In this document: piece by piece, positions 24,595-33,706 of the stretch
Layout of the letters: every line of letters starts with the position of its first letter
How positions within the stretch are numbered: the stretch's first letter is position 1
Source: an uncultured Muribaculaceae bacterium
GTDB lineage: Bacteria > Bacteroidota > Bacteroidia > Bacteroidales > Muribaculaceae
DNA length: 64,000 bases
Assembly: GCA_910584055.1 (NCBI GenBank)
Contig: CAJTZS010000001.1
Coordinates: 124,001-188,000 of the forward strand
Direction: 5' to 3'
Notes under the pieces: model-generated
Told to the model about the DNA's origin: nothing
What the model saw: only the letters and a program-made list of their open reading frames with translations
Databases searched by the model: none
Program-made: the position numbers and the translations under genes

Positions 24595-26131
24595 CTTTAG
24601 GTGTAAGCGTCACGAGGGGCACCAGCATCTCCTGCATGGAGATGCCTCCGTGCTGGAAGGTGCCCGTGTAATACTGCACATAATAATTGTAATTGTTTGG
24701 ATATGAGAAGAAATCCTCATTGCAGGCATAGATATATGAGCTGGAGATATTCGGCGAAGGGAGTCCGAAACGCTTGGGGTCATGCATCTCGTAAACCTGA
24801 CGGGGATTGTAGCTGAGATTCTTCCCGACCTTATACCTGAGGTTGGTGTTGGTGTTCTTGTCTCCTACAACTTTCACAGGATTGTCAACGCGGATTGTGC
24901 CGTGATCTGTGGTGAGGATTACACGATATCCTAATTCTGCGAGCCTGCGGAAGATCTCCACCGCCGAAGAATGACGGAACCAGCTTTCAGTAAGCGAACG
25001 GTATGCGGCATCGCTGCTCGCGAGTTCGCGGATCATCTTGGATTCAGTTCTGGCATGCGAGAGCATGTCTATGAAATTGAGCACCAACACCTGTAAAGGA
25101 ATATCCTTGTTAGCGGAAAGAGACTGTACAAATCTATCACCTGCCGAAGAATCGTTGAGTTTGGTATATTGGAACTTGTCCTTGCGGCGGAAACGGTCGA
25201 GCTGGGTCTGCACCAATTTCTCCTCATGGATATTGAGGCCCTCGTTTTCATCCTCGTCAACCCAATACTGAGGAAACATGGTCGCTATCTGCAGCGGCAT
25301 AAGTCCTGCGAAGATGGCGTTGCGGGCATATTGGGTGGAAGTGGGGAGGATTGTGGTGTAGAGTTCCTCGGACACGTTGAAAAATTCAGAAACGAGCGGC
25401 TGAACCACCTTCCACTGGTCGAGACGGAAATTATCCACAAGGAAGAAACATACTTTCTCCCCCTTGTCGAGCAATGGAAACACGCGATGACGGAACACCT
25501 CGTGACTCATCAGCGGGTGCTCTCCTCCTGTCACCCAGTCTTCATAATTACGCTTGATGAATTTGCAGAAATTTGAGTTTGCATCGCGTTTCTGCATCAG
25601 TAGCATTTCCGCCATGGAATTATCGGTTTCCGCCAATTTCAGTTCCCATCTCACGAGTTCGCGATACACCTCCATCCAGTCTGTAACAGATGCCGCCGAA
25701 TTAATAAGCGATGACAGTCGCATGAAATCCTGCTGATATTCAGAAGAGGCGCGGGTCGCCACAATCTCGCGGCTATGCAGATTCTTTTTGATGGAAAGGA
25801 GTATCTGGTTGGGATTTACCGGTTTTATGAGATAGTCGGCAATTTGGTTGCCGATCGCCTGATCCATGATGTTTTCTTCCTCGCTTTTTGTGATCATTAT
25901 CACGGGTATATCCGGATGGGAGCGGTTGATCAGCGACAAAGTCTCCAGACCGGTGAGCCCGGGCATATTCTCATCGAGGAGAATCAGCGAAAAAGGCTCT
26001 TTTTCGAGCGCATCGAGGGCATCGCGTCCGTTTGACACGGTCGTGACCTCATATCCTTTGGCCTTAAGGAAGAGTATGTGTGGTTTGAGCAGGTCTATCT
26101 CATCGTCCGCCCAAAGTATCTTGTCTGTCAT
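24590..26131 (-). CDS. porX: PorX, response regulator of the type IX secretion system
   Basis: A 513-residue two-domain protein. The N-terminal receiver domain has the acidic pocket (WADDEIDLL) and phospho-acceptor Asp53 (LILLDENMPGL) and conserved Lys in IKPVNP. The remainder is an alkaline-phosphatase-superfamily/PglZ domain with the PTSTQYARNAIFAG and TTDHGTIRVDNP motifs, which hydrolyses nucleotide second messengers in studied homologues. PorX controls T9SS gene expression and interacts with the secretion machinery. The start at 26131 (MTDKILWADD) is preferred to 26173. The partner kinase PorY is not in the window. porW lies 134 bp upstream on the same strand. Confidence 0.93.
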   Translation of the reverse strand: MTDKILWADDEIDLLKPHILFLKAKGYEVTTVSNGRDALDALEKEPFSLILLDENMPGLTGLETLSLINRSHPDIPVIMITKSEEENIMDQAIGNQIADYLIKPVNPNQILLSIKKNLHSREIVATRASSEYQQDFMRLSSLINSAASVTDWMEVYRELVRWELKLAETDNSMAEMLLMQKRDANSNFCKFIKRNYEDWVTGGEHPLMSHEVFRHRVFPLLDKGEKVCFFLVDNFRLDQWKVVQPLVSEFFNVSEELYTTILPTSTQYARNAIFAGLMPLQIATMFPQYWVDEDENEGLNIHEEKLVQTQLDRFRRKDKFQYTKLNDSSAGDRFVQSLSANKDIPLQVLVLNFIDMLSHARTESKMIRELASSDAAYRSLTESWFRHSSAVEIFRRLAELGYRVILTTDHGTIRVDNPVKVVGDKNTNTNLRYKVGKNLSYNPRQVYEMHDPKRFGLPSPNISSSYIYACNEDFFSYPNNYNYYVQYYTGTFQHGGISMQEMLVPLVTLTPKA

Positions 26132-26265
26132 ATAAAACTTGTTCTCTACTACAATTATAACGAGCAGACACAAAAAAGTATATAAGTAATTGACAAAAAT
26201 TAAAACGCAGATAGTTTCAAGAGGTGTTTGATGATCTTGAGAACGTTGAGCCGATGTGAGCCGGG

Positions 26266-29115
26266 TTAGGTGGCAGTGTCATCTGTATCCTCCGGAGAGG
26301 ATGTAGAGGTAGCGTCGTCAGGTGGCGTAGGTTCGGGGAGGTTGGCGGGAGCGGGCGGCTCGGCCTCGAAGCGGAAGTATTCCTCGAATGTACGCCCTTC
26401 GTTGAGAAGAAGTTCGAAATTGTGTTTGCTGATCATGACGGGACGCACCCCTTCGGGAAGTCGGAAATCGTTTTTGGTCATAATGGAGCGGTAGTGCTCC
26501 AGTTCCCTCAGGTTAGAGAATCCTTTGATAACAAGAAGTCCTATCTCTCCGAAACTCATCGGTTCGAGGTCGAAATCTTTTACCACAAACGAGGAGAAGT
26601 TGAAGCGCGCCACATCATAGAGCAGTGCGTTGGCATTGACAGAATCGCGAGGAAATGCCAGTACGAGATACTGCGGCGATTCCGGGTCGCGTTCGAAATT
26701 TGCCGGTTGCCCATCGCTACCCATGGCTGTTGAGTCGTTTGAAAGGTTCATACTCCATATCAAACCTCTGGAGTTTGACATACCGGAGTGTGGCACACGT
26801 CCTGCCTGCAGACCTTTCATGATACTTCCCACCATCGGGGTCATGTCGGTGTCAGGCCAGCGTTCGAGAAGGGTTGTGAGCCGTTCGCGGAATTTATCGT
26901 TGTCGTTTTCTGTAAGATAAGAGAGCGCATCTATGAATACGAATTTCGGAAGAATCTTTGAGAGGGGATAATCCTTCTCCATTTCCGCCGTGAGGGTGTG
27001 GACCGTGCGGTTGTCGTCCGACAGATAGGCGTTGTAGGCCTTCTCGTACATCTCCTCCTGAATCATGTTCATGCGGCGCAGGTTTTCAAAATAATTTGGG
27101 TCGCGCATGGCCATGCCGTAGGGTGAATCGGGAAAATCCGTAAGGATTTTCTGCCGCCATTTCTCAGCCTCGGCAGTGTCGCCTTTCCTTACAGCCATAA
27201 GGTATAGGTTATAATACACGTCAAGGCGATATATATTATCGGGATACCTATCCTCCAGACGTAGGAATTCTGTTCGGGCAGCAGGATAATCTTCAAGTTT
27301 ATCTTTGAGGATCAGTCCCATATTGTATAGACCTTCCTGGATGATGTCATTGGCATTTTTGCGCTCTTCGGGCGTGGACGGTATCTGCGAGAGGTAATAC
27401 TCCACGTTGTGAGGATCGGAAGCACCTTTATCAACGGCCTCCTGTTGGTTTTCAGAATTTTCTCCTGTTGTGTTTTCCTGTGAAGACGGTGAGTTTTCGG
27501 CTGTTTCTTCGTTCTCTTCCGGAGCGTCGAAAGAGAAAGAGGATTTGTTCCGGCGGCGCCAGTCGTCTTCAAGGCGGCGTGCGCCCCACCGCCGCTGGAA
27601 TTCACTTTTGCCCTGCGACTTGGTCATGGCGTTATAGAAATACCAGGATTTGTCGCCATTGCTTATAAATCCTTGCTGCGGGGCATCGTTGCGGTTGATT
27701 CCGGTTGGCTGCTGCCCCTCGCGCTCTGCCATTGCAGCCTCACGCTTGGCTTCCTCAGCTTCTTTTTTCTCGCGTGCAATCAGTTCGTCAACGAGTTTCT
27801 GTGCCACAGCCTTCTGCTCTTCGGGAGACATGTCGGCAAGACGTAACAAAGAATCCTGAAGTTGGACGTTGCCGGCATATACAGCCAATTCATCGAGCAC
27901 GTCGCTACGGAGTTTGAGGGTCTTGTAGTCAGGATAATTGTCCGGTAACTGGGGGATGACCTCGGCGTAGCATGGCTGAGCCTTCACGTAATCACCTTTT
28001 GAGAAATAGATGTTCCCGAGGGCGAGCTGGGCAAGAGCCTTGTCAATGCCGTTGCGCGTGGATTTCTCTACGGCTGTACTATAGTTGGCTATAGCTTTTG
28101 CCGAATCCCCTTTTGACAGATATAGATTTCCTATGGCATAATATATCTGGTCGGCAAACTCTTGGTTGCGGGCATAGCGGGTCATGGCCCGCAGGGACGC
28201 CACTTCCTTGGAAATGTTCTTACCGGTGAAAACCTCGCTCTGTTTGATGCGGGCGTTGAATTTTGCGCGGTAAGAAATGCCTTGCCCCTTACCTGCATTC
28301 CGGTATGCCGCGTAGGCGTTCTTTTTGTCACCGATATGGGAATATAGCTGTCCCAACAAAAACCAGAGACGGTTTTTTTGAGTTCCCTTGGCATTGTTGG
28401 CGGCTTCACGGAGATATGGAATGGCTTCAGCATACCGGTCGGTGCGGATCAGCAGGTTTGCTTCGGCGCGGTTATAGAGGTTCTTTAATTCACGGGTGGT
28501 AAGGTCTTTCTGTTTCACAAGGTGAAGGGCGTTTTCCGCTTCATAGTTCCAGTCGAGGGCGCAATAGCTGAGTGCCTGCCATATACGAGCCTCGGTAACG
28601 ACAGCCGGAAGCCACGTGAAATGTTTGGCGATATACATGAAAGTGGCGGCTGCTCCGGAAAAATCGCCATTGAAATATTGCCCTTTCCCCATCGTAAGCC
28701 ATGCATTGTGTAGGAATGGGTTGAATTCATCGCGGGCACGGAAAGCCTTTTCTTTTGCCGAGGCTGTGCGCTTGGCCGGTTTTTTCTTTATTGAGTGAAG
28801 CTGTATTGCCTTCTGCATCTTTTCGATTGTGCGCTTGAAATCGCCGGAAGGCTGAGGCATTTTCTGATCGGCGCGAGCTTCGGCGGGATGGGTAAGCAAG
28901 CGACGCGAATAATCGTCTTCATAATCGCGCTCCATCTGCTGAAGCTGTTCGATGTAATGCTCTTTTCCGTTGAAATACACGTTATACCGCGTAGTGAAAG
29001 CCTGCCAGTTGCGCGACAGCGGCGTGTTCTTCTTCGTCCCGCACGAAGCAAAGAAAAACACACTCAGTAATATTAACGTCAGGAATCTTATAGCTTTCAC
29101 ATTAAGAAAACGCAA
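26266..29115 (-). CDS. porW: PorW/SprE, type IX secretion assembly lipoprotein with TPR repeats
   Basis: A 949-residue outer-membrane lipoprotein. The signal peptide ends at Cys25 (FFASC lipobox) and leads into SRNWQAFTTRYNVYFNGKEH, typical of SprE/PorW. At least six tetratricopeptide repeats follow (for example YSHIGDKKNAYAAYRNAGKG, GNLYLSKGDSAKAIANYSTA, GNIYFSKGDYVKAQPCYAEV). A Glu-rich linker (about 445-560) and more helical repeats precede a Pro/Thr-rich tail (PPAPANLPEPTPPDD). PorW is required for T9SS function in Porphyromonas and Flavobacterium. Adjacent porX supports the assignment. Confidence 0.9.
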   Translation of the reverse strand: MRFLNVKAIRFLTLILLSVFFFASCGTKKNTPLSRNWQAFTTRYNVYFNGKEHYIEQLQQMERDYEDDYSRRLLTHPAEARADQKMPQPSGDFKRTIEKMQKAIQLHSIKKKPAKRTASAKEKAFRARDEFNPFLHNAWLTMGKGQYFNGDFSGAAATFMYIAKHFTWLPAVVTEARIWQALSYCALDWNYEAENALHLVKQKDLTTRELKNLYNRAEANLLIRTDRYAEAIPYLREAANNAKGTQKNRLWFLLGQLYSHIGDKKNAYAAYRNAGKGQGISYRAKFNARIKQSEVFTGKNISKEVASLRAMTRYARNQEFADQIYYAIGNLYLSKGDSAKAIANYSTAVEKSTRNGIDKALAQLALGNIYFSKGDYVKAQPCYAEVIPQLPDNYPDYKTLKLRSDVLDELAVYAGNVQLQDSLLRLADMSPEEQKAVAQKLVDELIAREKKEAEEAKREAAMAEREGQQPTGINRNDAPQQGFISNGDKSWYFYNAMTKSQGKSEFQRRWGARRLEDDWRRRNKSSFSFDAPEENEETAENSPSSQENTTGENSENQQEAVDKGASDPHNVEYYLSQIPSTPEERKNANDIIQEGLYNMGLILKDKLEDYPAARTEFLRLEDRYPDNIYRLDVYYNLYLMAVRKGDTAEAEKWRQKILTDFPDSPYGMAMRDPNYFENLRRMNMIQEEMYEKAYNAYLSDDNRTVHTLTAEMEKDYPLSKILPKFVFIDALSYLTENDNDKFRERLTTLLERWPDTDMTPMVGSIMKGLQAGRVPHSGMSNSRGLIWSMNLSNDSTAMGSDGQPANFERDPESPQYLVLAFPRDSVNANALLYDVARFNFSSFVVKDFDLEPMSFGEIGLLVIKGFSNLRELEHYRSIMTKNDFRLPEGVRPVMISKHNFELLLNEGRTFEEYFRFEAEPPAPANLPEPTPPDDATSTSSPEDTDDTAT

Positions 29116-29134
29116 ATCAAGAGGATAAAGTATG

Positions 29135-29344
29135 TTAGGGGACGGGATCGTAGCCGGAACCGCCCCAGGGATGGCAGCGGCAGATTCGTTTGATGGCCAG
29201 CCAAGTGCCGCGTATGGCGCCGTGTTTGGTTATAGCCTCGATGGCATATTGTGAGCAGGTGGGAGTGTAACGGCATGCGGCGGGAAAATGCGGAGAGATT
29301 GCCCCCTGATAGAATTTGATGAGAAGAATGAGAATCCTATTCAT
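29135..29344 (-). CDS. yidD: Membrane protein insertion efficiency factor YidD
   Basis: 69 residues with the YidD hallmark PACRYTPTCSQYAIEAITKH and CRCHPWGGSGYDPVP, and an N-terminal hydrophobic helix. It assists YidC-dependent insertion of membrane proteins. The start overlaps the rnpA stop by 4 bp, the conserved rnpA-yidD arrangement. Confidence 0.95.
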   Translation of the reverse strand: MNRILILLIKFYQGAISPHFPAACRYTPTCSQYAIEAITKHGAIRGTWLAIKRICRCHPWGGSGYDPVP

Positions 29345-29799
29345 TGAACATTAATTGTTGAGTGAAGGCGCGAAAGGAGGCGTTTCATCTTGGATTCTAT
29401 GAGTGAGTAGGGGAGGTTCCGGTCTGATATATATATGAAAGCGAGGGATAACGTGCCGACGTTGTCAATATTTTCTAAGGCTGCTTTCAATGGAAGCCGG
29501 TTGAGCCGGTATGCCTCGCGGATGCGGCGGCGCATGAGGACACGGTCCACGGCATGGCGGCGCTTCTTTTTAGGCACTGTGACGAGCATCTGGATGTTCC
29601 CAACCTTCTGCGGGATCTCCGCCCTGAAACTATTGGCAAGTGCTTCAGTATCGATCAGCCTCCAGGTTAGGCGCAAAGGGAATTCGTAGAGGGTGTTTCC
29701 TTCAGCGAAAAGATCCTCTACAAGGCGTTTGTGGCGCAGTTTCTCATCTTTCCTTAATGTATACCTCACCTTAGAAGTTCCTTGAGATAATGAATTCAA
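29341..29799 (-). CDS. rnpA: Ribonuclease P protein component
   Basis: A 152-residue basic protein that aids the RNase P RNA in tRNA 5' maturation. It has the family's KRLVEDLFAEGNTLYEFPLR and the RNR motif in DRVLMRRRIREAYRLNR. The ATG at 29799 overlaps the end of the polyprenyl synthase gene by 29 bp; a GTG at 29769 is an alternative start that would remove the overlap. The rpmH gene that usually precedes it is not here. Confidence 0.93.
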   Translation of the reverse strand: MNSLSQGTSKVRYTLRKDEKLRHKRLVEDLFAEGNTLYEFPLRLTWRLIDTEALANSFRAEIPQKVGNIQMLVTVPKKKRRHAVDRVLMRRRIREAYRLNRLPLKAALENIDNVGTLSLAFIYISDRNLPYSLIESKMKRLLSRLHSTINVQ

Positions 29800-30745
29800 A
29801 AATATCCTTGAAACATTTTTTAGATTCTGAGTCAGGATATCGGTCGATTATGGAATCTGCCTCCCGCTGCATTCCACGCATCACGTCGAACGCGTAATCG
29901 ATGCCTCCGTTCTCTTTTGCGAATTCTATGAGGGTGTTTATTTCCTCGGAGTCAAGATCGCCCTTTACCAGCATCTCCTTCATTCTGATGTTGTCTTCTT
30001 CCGGCGCATTGTTCAGTGCATAGAGGAGCGGAAGGGTCACTTTCCCTTCGCGGAGGTCGTTGCCCGTAGGTTTCCCTATCTGCGGATTGGGGAAATAGTC
30101 GAATATGTCATCCTTGATCTGGAAACAGAGACCGAGCAATTCGGCATACTGCACCATAGGGGAATATTCGTCAGATGTTGCCCCGGCGGCTTCGGCTCCC
30201 ATTTTCACGCAGTTCATGAAGAGCGATGCGGTCTTCTTGCGGATCATCATGAAATAGCTTTGCTCATCGAAATGATGTTCACGCACGTTGCAGATCTGGT
30301 CGATTTCGCCAAGCGACAGTTCTTTGCCGAGTGCCGACAGCGCGGATATAATTGAAAGATGACCTGTCTTTATGCCCGCAGCCAAAGCGTTGGATACAAA
30401 ATAATCGCCTACGAGCACCGCTATGTGGTTTCCCCATGTAGCGTTTATAGTCGGAAGTCCTCTGCGTAACGAAGTCTCGTCAACAATATCGTCATGTATA
30501 AGCGATGCATTATGGAGCATTTCGAGGGCGGCGCCGGCTTGCAGCACGTCTTCATTGACATCGCCGAAGAGTTTTGCGCTAAGTATAACCAATATCGGAC
30601 GTATCTGTTTCCCCTTCTTTTCAAGATAAGAGGTGACGATGCTGTTCATCAGCTCATTGGGCGTATTCAAAGTAGAGGAGATGATCCGGTTCATCTCCTT
30701 AAGCTCCGCACCCAGATAGGATTGTATTTTCTCCAACTGCTCCAT
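29771..30745 (-). CDS. Trans-polyprenyl diphosphate synthase
   Basis: A 324-residue all-helical prenyltransferase that builds the long isoprenoid chain for menaquinone. The first Asp-rich motif DDIVDE is at residues 85-90 (preceded by HNASLIH), the second DDIFDY in FQIKDDIFDYFPN, with GKPTGNDLREGK after it. Length is typical for medium/long-chain enzymes. Product length cannot be read with confidence. It is the first gene of the leftward synthase-rnpA-yidD series. Confidence 0.92.
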   Translation of the reverse strand: MEQLEKIQSYLGAELKEMNRIISSTLNTPNELMNSIVTSYLEKKGKQIRPILVILSAKLFGDVNEDVLQAGAALEMLHNASLIHDDIVDETSLRRGLPTINATWGNHIAVLVGDYFVSNALAAGIKTGHLSIISALSALGKELSLGEIDQICNVREHHFDEQSYFMMIRKKTASLFMNCVKMGAEAAGATSDEYSPMVQYAELLGLCFQIKDDIFDYFPNPQIGKPTGNDLREGKVTLPLLYALNNAPEEDNIRMKEMLVKGDLDSEEINTLIEFAKENGGIDYAFDVMRGMQREADSIIDRYPDSESKKCFKDIFEFIISRNF

Positions 30746-31068
30746 AAGAATGCAAAATTACAAAATTATTGTCAATTATATTGAAGATTCCAAAAATTTT
30801 AAAACGGCTTCTAATTTTTAAGATATCATTTACTGGCTCTATGACCCTATTCCCAAATTCCCATTTATTGGCTTGATTGGACTAAGGAGGAGCTTACATT
30901 TGTACGACCCGGCTCAGCTGTATAACCTCGCAAAAGAGCGTCTACAGCTTTTGTATTCCCTCAAAAAAGTGTTTTTAGACAAATCGATGGGCTTCTACCG
31001 CCCCTTCATCGAGGAAGTCATCCTTAAATAAACTTCTTAATTAACTAAGAAAATAACGTTTAAAATAT
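30746..31068. other. Gap upstream of the restriction-modification pair, with a possible small ORF
   Basis: About 320 bp. A possible 43-codon plus-strand ORF (30900-31031, TTG start, encoding LYDPAQLYNLAKERLQLLYS...) is preceded by AGGAGG at a suitable distance. It shows no family resemblance and could be a remnant. The segment 30855-30868 (AAATTCCCATTTAT) recalls the arm of the inverted repeat at 23367-23529. Confidence 0.35.
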
Positions 31069-31076
31069 TAAATTTG
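31069..31076 (+). promoter_or_regulatory. -7 element upstream of the restriction-modification operon
   Basis: TAAATTTG matches the Bacteroidota TAnnTTTG consensus 30 bp before the ATG at 31106; no clear -33 TTTG. Confidence 0.5.
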
Positions 31077-31105
31077 CATATTATTTAAACGCCTCATTGC
31101 TTCAT

Positions 31106-31822
31106 ATGACAGAAGACCAGAAAAATGCTATCATAAATAGCGGGAAGGAATATTTCAGGCAAATAATAATTCCCAACCATATAAAAAATCTTGAACGGCT
31201 CAAATTAAGTAAATTTAATATTAATCCGTTTCTTGTTAATTATCTTGCCGCATTCCTTTGTGGCAACACTGAACCTGAATCTCTTGCAAAGGCATTAATA
31301 TATCCGCGTATTCTTGCCACAAGTCTCAGCACAAGTTTCGGTCAAAATATACAGACATTTATTTCAAGTCTGGAAGAAATCACTGGGTGTGCTTCGGGTA
31401 TAGAAGGCATTGATATCGAGTTTATTGATGCAATAGATCATAGGCATAAATATTGTCAATGCAAAGCTGGACCGCAGACCATAAATAAAGATGATATTGC
31501 CACAATACTCGGTCATTTCAAATATCTGATGAATAAATCAAGGCTTGACAAGATGGGATTGCAATTTGATGATCTCGTTGTAGGAGTGTTGTATGGGGAA
31601 AGCGAAGAATTGTCTGCTAACTATAAGGTTATAGACTCACATTATCCGGTGTTATGTGGAGCTGATTTCTGGGAACACCTCACAGGAGATAAGAACTTCT
31701 ATTATAGATTGTCGAAAGCGTTCGGAGAGGTGGTAGAGGAAGATGACATTGACGGGAGCTTAATGATTGAGAAAAAAGTTAAGGAAATAGCGGCAGAAAT
31801 AATAGAAAAAGGTGGCCTATGA
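31106..31822 (+). CDS. PmeII-family type II restriction endonuclease
   Basis: A 238-residue protein whose sequence resembles the PmeII endonuclease family: LAKALIYPRILATSLSTSFG, SGIEGIDIEFIDAIDHRHKY, CQCKAGPQTINKDDIATILG. The Glu/Asp...CxxKAG arrangement (ID-E-F-ID then QCKAG) fits a PD-(D/E)xK nuclease site. It cuts unmodified DNA at a site protected by the partner methylase; the site is not readable from sequence. The gene is AT-rich and its TGA overlaps the methylase ATG by 4 bp. The start at ATG 31106 is preferred to the TTG at 31097. Confidence 0.82.
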   Translation: MTEDQKNAIINSGKEYFRQIIIPNHIKNLERLKLSKFNINPFLVNYLAAFLCGNTEPESLAKALIYPRILATSLSTSFGQNIQTFISSLEEITGCASGIEGIDIEFIDAIDHRHKYCQCKAGPQTINKDDIATILGHFKYLMNKSRLDKMGLQFDDLVVGVLYGESEELSANYKVIDSHYPVLCGADFWEHLTGDKNFYYRLSKAFGEVVEEDDIDGSLMIEKKVKEIAAEIIEKGGL

Positions 31823-33636
31823 TGTTTATATCAGAGAATAATCTTGCAGCGTTGCTGGGAACATCGGCGGCTACAATCAAAGGTTGGACAAAAAAAGGGG
31901 TATATCGGACAGCGCATGATTCCAATGGTATCGCCGGAGTTAACATGGAGGATCTTCGCGACATCGAAGAAATCGCGGAGATGTTAGACTCTAAATGGGA
32001 AGAAGAGCTGAAAGTGGTTCCTATAAGAGATTTTACATCTATTGAATTATTTGCCGGAGGCGGTGGCCTGGCACTTGGGATGGAGAAAGCAGGCTTCAAA
32101 CATATTCTCCTTAATGAATTCGATCGTTCTGCTTGTAACACGCTTAGGGTAAATCGTCCTGAATGGAATGTGATCGAAGGAGACATACGTAATATTGATT
32201 TTACGCCACTTTATGGAAAAATAGATTTTCTATCTGGCGGTTTTCCCTGTCAGGCCTTTTCTTATGCCGGCAAGCAGGGTGGGTTCAATGATATACGTGG
32301 CACAATGTTTTTTGAACTTGCAAGAGCGGTTAAAGAAATTCGCCCGCGCGTATTTATGGGGGAGAATGTAAAAGGTCTTGTCTCACATGATAATGGTAAG
32401 ACATTTAAAACTATCTGTAATGTTATTTCTGAATTGGGTTATACTTTGATTGAACCCAAGGTACTGAAAGCTATTAAATATCAAGTCCCTCAAAAACGGG
32501 AACGTATAATTTTAATAGCAATAAGAAATGATATCGCAGAAAAAGCAAGCTTTAAATGGCCTTCACCTTTTCATAGGATTATGACCCTTAAGGATGCTTT
32601 CTATAAGGGTATTATATACGATAAAGAAGTTCCTGCTTCAGATGGGGCAAGCTACCCTGTGAAAAAGAAGAAAGTGCTTGAACTCGTGCCTCAAGGTGGA
32701 GACTGGAGAAATCTTCCAGAAGAAGTTGCAAAGGATTATATGGGGGGAAGTTGGTTGCTTGGCGGTGGAAAGACAGGTATGGCAAGGCGTCTTTCTTTGG
32801 AAGAGCCGTCCCTTACATTGACTTGTTCTCCTTGCCAGAAACAGACAGAACGATGCCATCCGTTGGAGACCCGACCACTTTCGGTAAGAGAGTATGCCAG
32901 GATACAGACTTTTCCCGATGATTGGTTATTCCAAGGAACAATGAGTGACCGATATAAGCAAATTGGGAATGCAGTTCCTGTAAATTTGGCATGGGCAATC
33001 GGGCGGTCTTTAATAAGGTTATTCAATGATATTGAGAAAATATCACCTTCAGCCACTGTGGATTGTTCACAAGAAGTGAAAAAGATTACTAATGATTCAA
33101 ATAATATAAGTGCATCAAAAAATGCCTCCACTACAAATAAAACGTCTAATAAAGTATACAAGCAATTAAATATTTTTGATTTATTGAACCAATTCGGCGA
33201 AAATTCAATTTTAGACAATACCTATGTTTCAGAATCATTCGAGAAATATGAAACATTGGATTGTTTCGTAAATCAGAATCCAGATATGACCGTCTTGATT
33301 TCTCTAATCACGAAAAGCAATTGTGAACTATTTAATAGAAGGGAAGCTTTTGTTTATTATACAGGCAAACGATTCCCTTCTACAGTAGAACTTAAAGAAT
33401 TACGTTTTTTCATTCCGTATATAAAAGGAAAGGGGATTCGAGATTTATATATTATAAAAAAGATCAGGGTCGGGAACAAGAATAATGCAATTGATGGAGA
33501 AAAAGTAATAGATCCAAGACTAATCTTTGAAATTGAATACCTTGGTCAGCTTTATCCGAAATATGTTCCGGTGCGTCTTGACATCTGGCACACCTATACT
33601 CAGACTACTTTAAACAATATAAAGTGTAATTCATGA
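31819..33636 (+). CDS. DNA (cytosine-5) methyltransferase with N-terminal HTH and C-terminal extension
   Basis: A 605-residue protein. Residues 1-60 contain a HTH-like segment (NNLAALLGTSAATIKGWTKK), perhaps for autoregulation. The C5 methylase motifs follow: I (IELFAGGGGLALGME), IV with catalytic Cys144 (GGFPCQAFSYAG), VI (GENVKGL), VIII (PQKRERIILIAI), then a target-recognition region and IX-X (SVREYARIQTFPDDW, YKQIGNAVPVNLAWA) ending near 400. A further 195 residues follow a Ser/Asn/Thr-rich linker and form a separate domain (EAFVYYTGKRFPSTVELKEL, FIPYIKGKGIRDLYIIKKIR) of no known family. It protects DNA from the endonuclease encoded upstream. Confidence 0.9.
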   Translation: MMFISENNLAALLGTSAATIKGWTKKGVYRTAHDSNGIAGVNMEDLRDIEEIAEMLDSKWEEELKVVPIRDFTSIELFAGGGGLALGMEKAGFKHILLNEFDRSACNTLRVNRPEWNVIEGDIRNIDFTPLYGKIDFLSGGFPCQAFSYAGKQGGFNDIRGTMFFELARAVKEIRPRVFMGENVKGLVSHDNGKTFKTICNVISELGYTLIEPKVLKAIKYQVPQKRERIILIAIRNDIAEKASFKWPSPFHRIMTLKDAFYKGIIYDKEVPASDGASYPVKKKKVLELVPQGGDWRNLPEEVAKDYMGGSWLLGGGKTGMARRLSLEEPSLTLTCSPCQKQTERCHPLETRPLSVREYARIQTFPDDWLFQGTMSDRYKQIGNAVPVNLAWAIGRSLIRLFNDIEKISPSATVDCSQEVKKITNDSNNISASKNASTTNKTSNKVYKQLNIFDLLNQFGENSILDNTYVSESFEKYETLDCFVNQNPDMTVLISLITKSNCELFNRREAFVYYTGKRFPSTVELKELRFFIPYIKGKGIRDLYIIKKIRVGNKNNAIDGEKVIDPRLIFEIEYLGQLYPKYVPVRLDIWHTYTQTTLNNIKCNS

Positions 33637-33664
33637 ATTTTTTCGGATTATTGCCGAAATTTAT

Positions 33665-33672
33665 TAACTTTG
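33665..33672 (+). promoter_or_regulatory. -7 element of the pyrH promoter
   Basis: TAACTTTG about 35 bp before the pyrH ATG; it overlaps the TTG that would otherwise extend the frame, which supports the ATG start. Confidence 0.6.
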
Positions 33673-33706
33673 GGAATTGAAGTATAAATATAGTTGTAGA
33701 TTCATT

